A stretch of 33,193 bases of DNA, from the NCBI GenBank assembly GCA_015064205.1, contig SVSR01000003.1, positions 1 to 33,193 on the forward strand, given 5' to 3'. The DNA is from Oscillospiraceae bacterium. Its GTDB lineage: Bacteria; Bacillota; Clostridia; Oscillospirales; CAG-272. The first letter of the stretch is position 1, and every line of letters begins with the position of its first letter. A program made the translations under genes and the position numbers. Below the pieces are notes generated by a model that was given only the letters and a program-made list of their open reading frames with translations, was not told the origin of the DNA and did no database searches. Below, piece after piece: positions 17,792 through 24,083 of this stretch.

Positions 17792-18657
17792 TAAATTATA
17801 TTTCATTCCCGGGATTTGGTATCGGTGAAATGACTATAAACAAGATTGCTTTATCTGTAGGCGATATTCAGATACGTTGGTACGGAATTATCGTAACCCT
17901 AGCTATAATCTGCGGGTTTGCATTTGCTTGCCTGCGTGCGCGCAAGGTTGGTATCAGCTTTGACTCAATGCTCGACTATGCAGTATATACTATATTCTTC
18001 GCAATCCTTGGCGCAAGACTTTATTACGTCGCCTTTTCAGGCGATACATATAACTCTTTTATTGACGTTATCGCTATATGGCGTGGCGGACTTGCAATTT
18101 ACGGGGGACTTATAGGCGGTCTTTTCACTATTATCGTTGTATCAGCCATCAAGAAAATAAAGCTTGCAAAGATCCTTGACGTTGTTGCACCTTGCGTTAT
18201 GCTGGGGCAGGCAATAGGGCGTTGGGCTAACTTCTTTAATGCAGAGGCATATGGATATGATCCAAACAAAATAGCATTGTATGAAAGCAATGTTTTCAGA
18301 ATGGATATCCGTGCAGAAGGCTCTGATTTCGTTATGCACACTCTTCCTACTTTCCTTTTTGAATCAGTATGGAACATTGTCGGCATGCTTCTGCTCATCT
18401 TTGTTATTGAGCGCTTTAAAAAGTACAACGGTCAAAGTGTGCTGTTTTACGTAACATGGTACGGTTTTGGTAGAACGTGGATAGAAATGCTTCGTTCTGA
18501 TAGCCTTTATATTTCGGATATAAGAGTATCAAGCTTGCTTGGATTCTTATGCTTCATTGCAGGCGTAATATTTATGATAATATTTGGGCTGAAAGCAAAA
18601 CGTGAAAAACTTGATTCGGTAGAATACCAAAGCATTTATTCAAACGATACAAAATAA
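17788..18657 (+). CDS. lgt: Prolipoprotein diacylglyceryl transferase
   Basis: The 289-residue membrane enzyme moves diacylglycerol from phosphatidylglycerol to the lipobox cysteine of prolipoproteins, the first step of lipoprotein maturation. About seven membrane segments are visible. The diagnostic pieces are IRWYGIIVTLAI near the N-terminus, WRGGLAIYGGLIGG, the signature GQAIGRWANFFNAEAYG (near residues 139-155), and LPTFLFESVWN with YGFGRTWIEMLRSD toward the end. The start ATG overlaps the yfmH stop (ATGA), which indicates translational coupling. It would process the lipoproteins at 11609 and 20875 along with all others in the cell. Confidence 0.97.
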   Translation: MINYISFPGFGIGEMTINKIALSVGDIQIRWYGIIVTLAIICGFAFACLRARKVGISFDSMLDYAVYTIFFAILGARLYYVAFSGDTYNSFIDVIAIWRGGLAIYGGLIGGLFTIIVVSAIKKIKLAKILDVVAPCVMLGQAIGRWANFFNAEAYGYDPNKIALYESNVFRMDIRAEGSDFVMHTLPTFLFESVWNIVGMLLLIFVIERFKKYNGQSVLFYVTWYGFGRTWIEMLRSDSLYISDIRVSSLLGFLCFIAGVIFMIIFGLKAKREKLDSVEYQSIYSNDTK

Positions 18658-18672
18658 AAGAAAGGCAAAAAC

Positions 18673-19521
18673 ATGGCACAGATAATAAACGGAAAAGAAA
18701 TATCGGCAAAGGTGCGCAGAGATATCGCGCTCAAAGTTGAAGAACTCAAAAAAAGGGGCATCACTCCCGGGCTTGCGGTTGTTATAGTCGGAGAAGACCC
18801 CGCTTCAAAGGTGTACGTGCGCAACAAGCACCGCGCATGCGAAGAGACGGGAATCTACTCCGAGGTATGCGAGCTTCCTGAAAGCACCACCGAAGAAGAA
18901 CTTCTCGCTCTCATTGATAAGTTAAACGCAGACGATAAGATACACGGCATACTCGTACAGCTTCCGCTTCCCTCTCATCTTGATGACAAGGCGGTGATCG
19001 AGCGCATCGACCCGAGAAAAGACGTTGACGCGTTCAGTGCAGTAAACGTAGGAAAGATCATGCTCGGCGAGTACGATTTTCTCCCCTGCACACCCGCAGG
19101 AGTTATGGAACTCTTAAACGAAAGCGGCATTGACCCGTCAGGCAAAGAGTGCGTTATAGTCGGCAGAAGCAATATCGTGGGTAAACCTCAGGCAATGCTC
19201 ATGCTTCACGCTAATGCAACGGTAACGATATGCCACTCGAGAACACGCGAGCTTGCAGAAGTAACGCGCCGCGCCGACATAATCGTAGCGGCACTCGGCA
19301 AGGCAAAATTTATCACGGGCGATATGATAAAAGAGGGTGCCGTAGTCATTGACGTTGGAATAAACAGGCTTCCCGACGGAAAGCTTTGCGGTGACGTTGA
19401 CTTTGAAAGCGCTGAGCCCAAAGCATCATACATTACACCTGTACCCGGCGGCGTAGGACCTATGACGATAACCATGCTTCTCCAAAATACGCTGAAAGCG
19501 GCAGAACTGAAGCTAAAATAA
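18673..19521 (+). CDS. folD: Bifunctional methylenetetrahydrofolate dehydrogenase / methenyltetrahydrofolate cyclohydrolase
   Basis: The 282-residue cytoplasmic enzyme interconverts 5,10-methylene-, 5,10-methenyl- and 10-formyl-tetrahydrofolate, supplying one-carbon units for purines and formyl-methionine. Motifs are SKVYVRNKHRACEETGI (with the catalytic Tyr and Lys), HGILVQLPLPSHLD, CTPAGVMELL, the NADP-binding GRSNIVGKPQAMLMLHANAT, and the C-terminal PVPGGVGPMTITMLLQNT. Length is normal for FolD. GAAAGG precedes the start. It is the last gene of the acp-yfmF-yfmH-lgt operon, 15 bases after lgt, and is followed by an intrinsic terminator. Confidence 0.98.
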   Translation: MAQIINGKEISAKVRRDIALKVEELKKRGITPGLAVVIVGEDPASKVYVRNKHRACEETGIYSEVCELPESTTEEELLALIDKLNADDKIHGILVQLPLPSHLDDKAVIERIDPRKDVDAFSAVNVGKIMLGEYDFLPCTPAGVMELLNESGIDPSGKECVIVGRSNIVGKPQAMLMLHANATVTICHSRTRELAEVTRRADIIVAALGKAKFITGDMIKEGAVVIDVGINRLPDGKLCGDVDFESAEPKASYITPVPGGVGPMTITMLLQNTLKAAELKLK

Positions 19522-19531
19522 AAAGCAAAAT

Positions 19532-19560
19532 AAGAGGCTGTAAATTACAGCTTCTTTTTT
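19532..19560 (+). terminator. Intrinsic terminator of the folD operon
   Basis: An 11 bp stem with one G-T pair (AAGAGGCTGTA at 19532-19542 with 19546-19556) and a 3-base loop runs into a T6 tract. It lies 10 bases after the folD stop. Confidence 0.9.
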
Positions 19561-19639
19561 ATCTGTTATTCCAAAACTGAGACAAAAATACCATTTTTGA
19601 GACTATCGTATCAATTATGGGAATCTTTTACAAATAATA

Positions 19640-19668
19640 TTGACAAGGAAAGTTTTCATATTTATACT
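19640..19668 (+). promoter_or_regulatory. Upstream promoter (P1) of the papain-like/lipoprotein pair
   Basis: TTGACA at 19640-19645 and TATACT at 19663-19668 are separated by 17 bp. It lies about 70 bases before the start codon and just upstream of a second promoter. Confidence 0.75.
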
Positions 19669-19696
19669 AAAGCTGTCAAACCGGTAAGACATAAAA

Positions 19697-19725
19697 TTGA
19701 CAAACTGCTTAGTTTGTGATAAAAT
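19697..19725 (+). promoter_or_regulatory. Proximal promoter (P2) with a palindromic spacer
   Basis: TTGACA at 19697-19702 and TAAAAT at 19720-19725 are 17 bp apart, only 15 bases before the ATG. The spacer contains a perfect 7 bp inverted repeat, ACAAACT (19700-19706) and AGTTTGT (19711-19717), with a 4-base gap. It is placed where a bound repressor would block polymerase, so it is a candidate operator. Confidence 0.75.
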
Positions 19726-19740
19726 TAAGAAAGGAAAAAT

Positions 19741-20850
19741 ATGGCAAATAGATGTAGACGATGCAATCGAATACTCACCAATCCCGAAGCTATTTACGGC
19801 TGGAGATGTGCCGAAAAACTCGGAATCGCTGAGCAGGTCGCTTCGTTAGACTATGATTTTTTTACGAGATTTACCGATGGTATACTTGAAGCTGATAAGC
19901 TTTTCAAAAACTCTAATATAACATTAACGGATGAGCAAATGAACGCAATCTATGCTGCAAGTGCAGAAGCCAAGATTTTTGAGGGCCTTGATGATAAGCG
20001 TGCAGAGTTTAATAAGCGTTTAATACTTTTCATTGTAAACGAATGGGTTAATATATATAAAACAAAAGAAAAGTTGGCAAATCTGCCTAAAGCTATCAAT
20101 GAATATGTTTCAATGATAAAAGAAGACGGTTTCTTGGATGCAACAAGTCAAGTTCTTGCTAAAGTCGGTAAGCTTGATGACGTTACAAATACTTTGCTCA
20201 AATCATATAACGCACTTAATCCGAAGGAAGCAGCAATACTTGATGAAAAGGGAAAACTAATTGAAAACTCAGCAAATAAAGAAGGGGTTAAAAATTACAA
20301 GTACAACAAATCAATTGATATGAGCGAATATACAGCAAAATCAAAAAAAGGATATATAAACTCGCAAGATATGGGACCCGTGTCAAAACTCAAATTTGGT
20401 CCGCATACTATGAGTGAAAATGGTTGTGAAGTAATTGCAACGTATAATACTCTTATAACGCTTGATGCCAAAGAAGATATTTGTGATGTTGCCGCATACT
20501 ATGAAGCTGATGGCCAAATGCTTAACGGAGTATGGGGTACTAATCCATATGCCGCCGAACGATACTTCAAGAAAAAAGGATATGAGGTAACCAAAATAGA
20601 GGGGGATGATATATTAAGCGGAAATATTCCCGATGCAGATGCATACCTTTATTCTTATTGGAATACTGATAATGTAACGGATGCATTACATACTGTTTCT
20701 GTGCGAAAAACAGGAAGAGATACTTGGGTGTTATATAATTATCGCAGTGAAAAAGATAGACAATATAATGCGGATAGTATACAAGAGTGCATAAAAAATA
20801 ATCCTGATCAGCCACTACTTTTATTAGCAATAAAACACAAATCAAAATAA
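19741..20850 (+). CDS. Zinc-knuckle plus papain-like (C39-type) cysteine peptidase-fold protein; possible effector or toxin
   Basis: The 369-residue protein has three parts. Residues 1-30 form a cysteine knuckle (C5, C8, C23 in RCRRCNR and YGWRCAEKLG), similar to DUF6011-type zinc ribbons of phage and mobile-element proteins. Residues 31-200 are helical. Residues 205-369 look like a papain-like fold: MSENGCEVIATYNTL holds the candidate catalytic Cys229 at a helix start, DALHTVSVRK has His317, and WVLYN ends in Asn333, the Cys-His-Asn order of C39/papain-like enzymes. No signal peptide is present. I do not recognise a named family for the whole protein. The local sequence is AT-richer than its neighbours and has its own tandem promoters, which suggests acquisition. 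It is followed 24 bases later by a small lipoprotein gene; an effector-immunity relation is inference from context. Confidence 0.65.
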   Translation: MANRCRRCNRILTNPEAIYGWRCAEKLGIAEQVASLDYDFFTRFTDGILEADKLFKNSNITLTDEQMNAIYAASAEAKIFEGLDDKRAEFNKRLILFIVNEWVNIYKTKEKLANLPKAINEYVSMIKEDGFLDATSQVLAKVGKLDDVTNTLLKSYNALNPKEAAILDEKGKLIENSANKEGVKNYKYNKSIDMSEYTAKSKKGYINSQDMGPVSKLKFGPHTMSENGCEVIATYNTLITLDAKEDICDVAAYYEADGQMLNGVWGTNPYAAERYFKKKGYEVTKIEGDDILSGNIPDADAYLYSYWNTDNVTDALHTVSVRKTGRDTWVLYNYRSEKDRQYNADSIQECIKNNPDQPLLLLAIKHKSK

Positions 20851-20874
20851 TATTACAAAAGGAGTCATGTCACC

Positions 20875-21354
20875 ATGAAAATTCGTCGAATAGTATGCTT
20901 GTTAGTTTTAATATGCATATCATTTTCGCTTTCGGCTTGTATATCCGATGCTGATATTCGTCCTCAGTTTGATCCAAACTATGTTTGGGTTTGCGAAGAA
21001 CCCTTCTCATACTTTATATACGGTGATGTAAACCGTGATGCGCCCGGTATACTTGTTTATGCGGAAAATGAATACTATTATTTTATGGTTGATGGTACAG
21101 GGTCATCAATAGACTTTGCATTACCCTCCGCATTTTCAGCAGACGGTTATACCCCCAAAGGCAACCTACTGTTGTATGGTATTGCAGATTATGAAGAAGG
21201 GTACTTCGTATACACGATCGAAGAAGATTATTTAAACATCTTTGGCGGTGAGGTTAAAACTATGACATTTGTGAGAATGTCAAAGGAAGAATTCGAAGAA
21301 AAATACGGAAGCGTTATCGAATTTGAAACCGCAGAGCAACAAACAATTTGGTGA
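20875..21354 (+). CDS. Small predicted lipoprotein; possible immunity partner
   Basis: The 159-residue protein has a lipoprotein signal peptide (MKIRRIVCLLVLICISF, lipobox LSAC). The mature part is acidic and rich in Tyr, Phe and Asp/Glu, probably a small all-beta domain. I recognise no family. AAAGGAG lies 8 bases before the ATG. It is in the same transcription unit as the papain-like gene upstream, with a 24-base gap and no promoter or terminator between. No terminator is obvious before the rplU promoter. A role as an immunity or tethering partner of the upstream protein is speculation from gene order alone; an unrelated membrane-surface role is equally possible. Confidence 0.65.
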   Translation: MKIRRIVCLLVLICISFSLSACISDADIRPQFDPNYVWVCEEPFSYFIYGDVNRDAPGILVYAENEYYYFMVDGTGSSIDFALPSAFSADGYTPKGNLLLYGIADYEEGYFVYTIEEDYLNIFGGEVKTMTFVRMSKEEFEEKYGSVIEFETAEQQTIW

Positions 21355-21403
21355 AAACTTTTCACAGAATTGTATGTACTTATAATATTTCAATAAAAAC
21401 CTA

Positions 21404-21432
21404 TTGACAAACATAAAAATAAATGGTATAAT
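21404..21432 (+). promoter_or_regulatory. Consensus promoter of rplU-prp-rpmA
   Basis: TTGACA at 21404-21409 and TATAAT at 21427-21432 with a 17 bp spacer match the sigma-A consensus at every position, as expected for a highly expressed ribosomal protein operon. Confidence 0.92.
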
Positions 21433-21510
21433 AATTTGCCGCTTGAAAAAGGTTGTAAATCCCTAACGGGTACCTTAACAGCGAGACATAATGAAAGTGA
21501 GGTGCTTTTC
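21433..21510 (+). ncRNA. Structured leader of rplU (candidate L21 leader)
   Basis: The 5' untranslated region holds a nested stem: AAGG (21450-21453 area) pairs with CCTT (21474-21477 area), enclosing TGTAAAT and a CCC-TAAC-GGG hairpin (21461-21470). It is followed by AACAGCGAGACA and the ribosome binding site. Bacillota rplU genes commonly carry such an L21 leader, through which L21 is thought to control its own operon. I assign it by position and shape; a covariance-model hit would be needed to confirm. Confidence 0.55.
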
Positions 21511-21822
21511 GTGTACGCAATTATCGTAACAGGCGGAAAGCAGTACAAGGTTGCCGAGGGCGACGAGCTTTTCATTGAAAAGCTTGAAGCAGCTGAAGGC
21601 GACACCGTTACCTTTGACAAAGTGCTTGCAGTATCCGCAAACGACGCTCTTACAGTTGGCGCTCCCTACGTTGACGCTGCTTCTGTAAAGGCAACAGTTG
21701 TTAAGAACGGTAAGGCTAAGAAGATCCACATTCTTAAGTACAAGCCCAAGAAGGACTCGAAAAAGAAGATCGGTCACAGACAGCCTTACACTAAGGTCCG
21801 CATCGAAGCTATCGCGCTCTGA
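21511..21822 (+). CDS. rplU: 50S ribosomal protein L21
   Basis: The 103-residue protein begins [13 protein letters not shown] after its initiator and ends [18 protein letters not shown], both standard for L21, which binds 23S rRNA domain II. I use the GTG at 21511. It has GTGAGGTG at 21497-21504 as the ribosome binding site and gives the family's usual length. An in-frame upstream CTG-type start would place the leader structure within the coding region. It is the first gene of rplU-prp-rpmA. Confidence 0.97.
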   Translation: MYAIIVTGGKQYKVAEGDELFIEKLEAAEGDTVTFDKVLAVSANDALTVGAPYVDAASVKATVVKNGKAKKIHILKYKPKKDSKKKIGHRQPYTKVRIEAIAL

Positions 21823-21845
21823 GGCGGAGAAAGAAGCAGTCTTAA

Positions 21846-22202
21846 ATGACAAAGATTACTTTCTTTACATCAGAAGGAGTCTTTTACGGCTTTGAGGAAA
21901 AGGGCCATACAATGTACGCAGACGAAGGTAACGACGTTCTCTGCGCGGCTCTCTCATCGATGACGATGCTGATAATAAACACGATCGAGGTTGGCTTCGG
22001 TACAAGAGCGGATTACACTATTGACGAAGACAGCACTACCGTAAGGCTAATAGCACGCTCAGCTCTTCCCGTTTTCGAGGAAGACGAATGTGTGCGCTTC
22101 GCCGTTAGCGGACTCATCGCATCGTATTATCACCAGCTTCAGGAGCTAGTTGAAGAATATTACGACTATCTTGACGTTAATGTTATCGAAAAAGAAGTAT
22201 AA
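21846..22202 (+). CDS. prp: Ribosomal-processing cysteine protease Prp
   Basis: The 118-residue protein matches the Prp family: the catalytic His in [14 protein letters not shown] (near residue 20) and the catalytic Cys in [13 protein letters not shown] (near residue 33), followed by an alternating helix/strand core with [22 protein letters not shown]. Prp removes the N-terminal extension of ribosomal protein L27, which is essential in Bacillota that have the extension. The substrate is encoded 52 bases downstream (rpm[14 protein letters not shown]) and has the expected cleavage motif. The gene lies between rplU and rpmA as in most Clostridia. The ribosome binding site is weak or distant (GGAG about 16 bases before the ATG), so expression may be lower than that of its ribosomal neighbours. 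Confidence 0.95.
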   Translation: MTKITFFTSEGVFYGFEEKGHTMYADEGNDVLCAALSSMTMLIINTIEVGFGTRADYTIDEDSTTVRLIARSALPVFEEDECVRFAVSGLIASYYHQLQELVEEYYDYLDVNVIEKEV

Positions 22203-22254
22203 GACAAACAAAGCAAACACAAATAATCGAAAGGTATTGGAGGTGCAGCAAAGC

Positions 22255-22533
22255 ATGATCAGATTAAGCTTACAGTTTTTTGCTCACAAAAAAGGTGTCG
22301 GTTCAACAAAGAACGGCCGTGACAGCGAATCTAAGCGCCTTGGCGTAAAGCGCGCTGACGGTCAGCACGTGCTTGCCGGCAACATCATCGTAAGACAGAG
22401 AGGCACAAGCGTACATCCCGGTAACAATGTTGGTATCGGTAAGGATGATACACTCTTTGCTCTTATCGAAGGCACTGTAAAGTTTGAGCATATCGCAGGC
22501 GGCAGAAAAGCTGTCAGCGTTTACGCAGACTAA
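22255..22533 (+). CDS. rpmA: 50S ribosomal protein L27 with Prp-cleaved N-terminal extension
   Basis: The 92-residue precursor starts [20 protein letters not shown]. The LQFF/A site is where Prp cuts in Bacillota, leaving AHKKGVGS at the mature N-terminus, whose basic tail reaches the peptidyl transferase centre. The rest ([46 protein letters not shown]) is canonical L27. I place the start at ATG 22255, preceded by GGAGGTG at 22239-22245. The gene ends the rplU-prp-rpmA operon and is followed by a strong intrinsic terminator. Confidence 0.97.
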   Translation: MIRLSLQFFAHKKGVGSTKNGRDSESKRLGVKRADGQHVLAGNIIVRQRGTSVHPGNNVGIGKDDTLFALIEGTVKFEHIAGGRKAVSVYAD

Positions 22534-22552
22534 TAAAACAGTTTTTAGGATC

Positions 22553-22583
22553 CGGTGCAACCTATAAGGGTTGCACCGTTTTT
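22553..22583 (+). terminator. Intrinsic terminator of rplU-prp-rpmA
   Basis: A 10 bp GC-rich stem (CGGTGCAACC at 22553-22562 with 22569-22578), a 6-base loop and T5. It lies 20 bases after the rpmA stop. Confidence 0.93.
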
Positions 22584-22602
22584 CCATATTACCGCAAAAT
22601 GT

Positions 22603-22647
22603 AAGTCCCTATATGAAGCTGTATAGGCTTCATATAGGGACTTTTTT
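22603..22647 (+). terminator. Second, long-stem terminator upstream of the recombinase gene
   Basis: A perfect 17 bp stem (22603-22619 with 22627-22643; arms begin AAGTCCCTATATG) and a 7-base loop run into T6. It makes a tandem terminator with the preceding one and insulates the recombinase gene from the ribosomal operon. The perfect stem is long for a terminator. Confidence 0.85.
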
Positions 22648-22681
22648 ACATATTAACATAATATTACAAAATTAAAGTTCA

Positions 22682-22743
22682 TTGACATCCTCGAAAAAGA
22701 ATTATAATTATGTTATACTATAAATGTTACATTAAACGTAACA
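22682..22743 (+). promoter_or_regulatory. Promoter and possible operator of the tyrosine recombinase gene
   Basis: TTGACA at 22682-22687 is followed by TATAAT at 22703-22708 with a tight 15 bp spacer (or TAATTA at 17 bp). Downstream, between promoter and ribosome binding site, TGTTAC (22725-22730) and GTAACA (22738-22743) form an inverted repeat, possibly an operator or a small leader hairpin. The non-ideal spacing suggests low or regulated expression. Confidence 0.55.
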
Positions 22744-22760
22744 AAAACGAGGTGTTATAC

Positions 22761-23600
22761 ATGAAAGCAATTACGGAAAACTTAATAACTGAGTACAAAG
22801 CTTTTTTAATTGAAGAGGAGAAGTCGCAGGCCACACTTGAAAAATATATACGCGACATTACCGCTTTTGCAAAGTACTTAAACGGTTGCGAGGTTACAAA
22901 AACGGCTGTTGTTTCCTACAAACAGTATTTATGTGAAAGCTATAAAAGCGCCAGCGTTAACTCGATAATTTCATCACTAAACAGTTTTTTTACCTATTTT
23001 GAGTGGTACGACTGCAGAGTCAAAACACTGAAAGTCCAACGGCAGATGTTTGCCAAAGAAGAAAGCGAGCTTACAAAAGCAGAATATGAAAAACTTCTTG
23101 ATACAGCAAAGCTTAAAAAGAATGAACGTCTGTATCTTCTCATGCAGACTATATGCTCAACGGGGATCAGAGTCAGCGAGCACAAGCATATAACCGCTGA
23201 GGCAGTAAGGCGCGGATCGGCAGAGATAAGTTTAAAGGGCAAGCGCAGAATTATATTTTTACCAAAGCAGTTATGCAAAATGCTTACAAGATATATACGT
23301 GAGCAGAATATAAAAAGCGGCCCCGTTTTTGTTTCAAAAAACGGAAAACCGCTTGACAGATCAAATATATGGGCTGACATGAAAAAGCTGTGCGATCTAG
23401 CCGGTGTTTCGCGCAAGAAAGTATTCCCTCACAATCTGCGCCATTTGTTTGCAAGAACATATTACTCTCTGCAAAAAGATATCGTAAGGCTTGCCGACAT
23501 ACTCGGGCACTCCAGTGTTAATACAACGAGGATATACACTATAGAAAGCGGAGAGGTTCACCGCCGCCAGATCGAGAGGCTCGGACTTTTAAAATCTTAG
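22761..23600 (+). CDS. Tyrosine recombinase (XerD/integrase type), likely DNA invertase of the adjacent sites
   Basis: The 279-residue protein has the usual two-domain build. The N-terminal SAM-like core-binding domain covers residues 1-95 (EEEKSQATLEKYIRDITAFA, SSLNSFFTYFEWYD) and the C-terminal catalytic domain follows. Catalytic residues are visible: Arg in STGIRVSE, Lys in the beta-hairpin near SLKGKRR, H-x-x-R in FPHNLRHLF, His in LGHSSVNTTRIY, and the nucleophile Tyr in RIYTIESGEV. All are intact, so the enzyme should be active. ATG 22761 has GAGGTG 6 bases upstream and gives the standard start. The gene is not part of a visible phage or conjugative element. Its stop codon is 12 bases from a palindromic site (23613-23634) of which three more copies follow the next 240 bp, so these are the likely targets and promoter inversion is the likely job. 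Confidence 0.9.
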   Translation: MKAITENLITEYKAFLIEEEKSQATLEKYIRDITAFAKYLNGCEVTKTAVVSYKQYLCESYKSASVNSIISSLNSFFTYFEWYDCRVKTLKVQRQMFAKEESELTKAEYEKLLDTAKLKKNERLYLLMQTICSTGIRVSEHKHITAEAVRRGSAEISLKGKRRIIFLPKQLCKMLTRYIREQNIKSGPVFVSKNGKPLDRSNIWADMKKLCDLAGVSRKKVFPHNLRHLFARTYYSLQKDIVRLADILGHSSVNTTRIYTIESGEVHRRQIERLGLLKS

Positions 23601-23612
23601 GCAAAAAAATAA

Positions 23613-23634
23613 CCACATAATCCGTATTATGTGG
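23613..23634. repeat. Left recombination site (L): palindrome with CCGT centre
   Basis: Nine-base arms CCACATAAT and ATTATGTGG flank a 4-base centre, CCGT. The layout (two binding arms around a short asymmetric crossover) is that of a tyrosine recombinase core site. It lies 12 bp after the recombinase stop. Read leftward, the hairpin is followed by TTATTTTTTT, so it can also act as an intrinsic terminator for leftward transcription from the promoter at 23670-23698. Confidence 0.75.
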
Positions 23635-23669
23635 TGCAAAATATAACAAGTGCTTAAGAGGTAAGACTA

Positions 23670-23698
23670 AGTTTACCATAAAAGGGAAGGTTTGTCAA
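23670..23698 (-). promoter_or_regulatory. Strong leftward promoter inside the candidate invertible segment
   Basis: On the minus strand TTGACA (23698-23693) and TAAACT (23675-23670) are exactly 17 bp apart. The bases TGG before the -10 make an extended -10 element. No gene lies downstream in this direction except the 3' end of the recombinase in antisense. If the segment were inverted the promoter would fire toward 24250. Confidence 0.8.
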
Positions 23699-23758
23699 TG
23701 GGTTTGAGTAATTTTAACACATTTTGTCATAATGTAATAAAAATGAGCATGACAAACC
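23689..23758. repeat. 9 bp inverted repeat flanking the centre of the segment
   Basis: GGTTTGTCA (23689-23697) and TGACAAACC (23750-23758) are perfect inverted copies 52 bp apart. The left copy overlaps the -35 element of the leftward promoter, and the right copy abuts the rightward terminator. They may be paired binding sites for a regulator or recombination accessory protein. Confidence 0.5.
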
Positions 23759-23797
23759 AGACCAATGCAACAAATCGCTTTTTTGCCTTGGTCTTTT
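23759..23797 (+). terminator. Rightward intrinsic terminator inside the candidate invertible segment
   Basis: AGACCAA-T-GCAA (23759-23770) pairs with TTGC-C-TTGGTCT (23783-23794), 11 bp with one mismatch, followed by TTTT. In the present orientation it would end recombinase transcripts; after inversion it would face left. Confidence 0.65.
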
Positions 23798-23874
23798 CGC
23801 CGTTATTAAAAAATATAATCATGTCGTTTCATATTGTTTTTGCTCTTATCAGATGTTTCTGTTAACGTCTAAGA

Positions 23875-23962
23875 CCACATAATACGGATTATGTGTTGCA
23901 AATTTAGTCACATAATACGGATTATGTGTTGCAAATTTAGTCACATAATACGGATTATGCGG
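23875..23962. repeat. Tandem array of three right-hand recombination sites (R1, R2, R3), 33 bp period
   Basis: R1 (23875-23896), R2 (23909-23929) and R3 (23942-23962) each have arms CACATAAT and ATTATG around the centre ACGG. R1 and R2 are followed by the same TTGCAAATTTAGT, making exact 33 bp repeats. R3 diverges after ATTATG (CGGTAGCC). All three centres point the same way and opposite to site L. R1 keeps the full CCACATAAT left arm; R2 and R3 have T in the first position. Confidence 0.85.
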
Positions 23963-23992
23963 TAGCCATATAATTAAATTATATTTTTATAT

Positions 23993-24026
23993 AGCAGGTC
24001 TCAGGAAAAAACTGAACCTGCTTTTT
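23993..24026 (+). terminator. Intrinsic terminator between the switch and the giant surface-protein gene
   Basis: AGCAGGT and TCAG (23993-24004, with one bulged C) pair with CTGA and ACCTGCT (24012-24022), followed by T5. It would stop rightward transcription leaving the recombination array. The stretch 24027-24196 after it is AT-rich and contains a possible weak promoter and no gene. Confidence 0.8.
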
Positions 24027-24083
24027 GTTATGCTGTAATATTATTTATCATAAAACATAATGATAGAAAATAGTATTTAATTA

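Larger units (their letters stand above)
23613..23896. other. Candidate invertible DNA segment (promoter switch)
   Basis: The segment is bounded by site L and site R1. Their arms are the same but their centres are inverted with respect to each other (CCGT against ACGG), so site-specific recombination should invert the DNA between rather than delete it. Inside are a strong leftward promoter (23670-23698), a 9 bp inverted repeat, and a rightward terminator (23759-23797); no gene fits. In the present orientation the promoter points to the recombinase gene, that is, away from the large surface-protein gene. Inversion is inferred from the sites; only one orientation is seen here. Confidence 0.6.

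Noticed and set aside
23875..23962. Short spaced repeats that could suggest a CRISPR array
   Set aside because: The units are contiguous 33 bp tandem copies with identical spacers, the repeat is a palindromic recombination site, and no cas gene is present.
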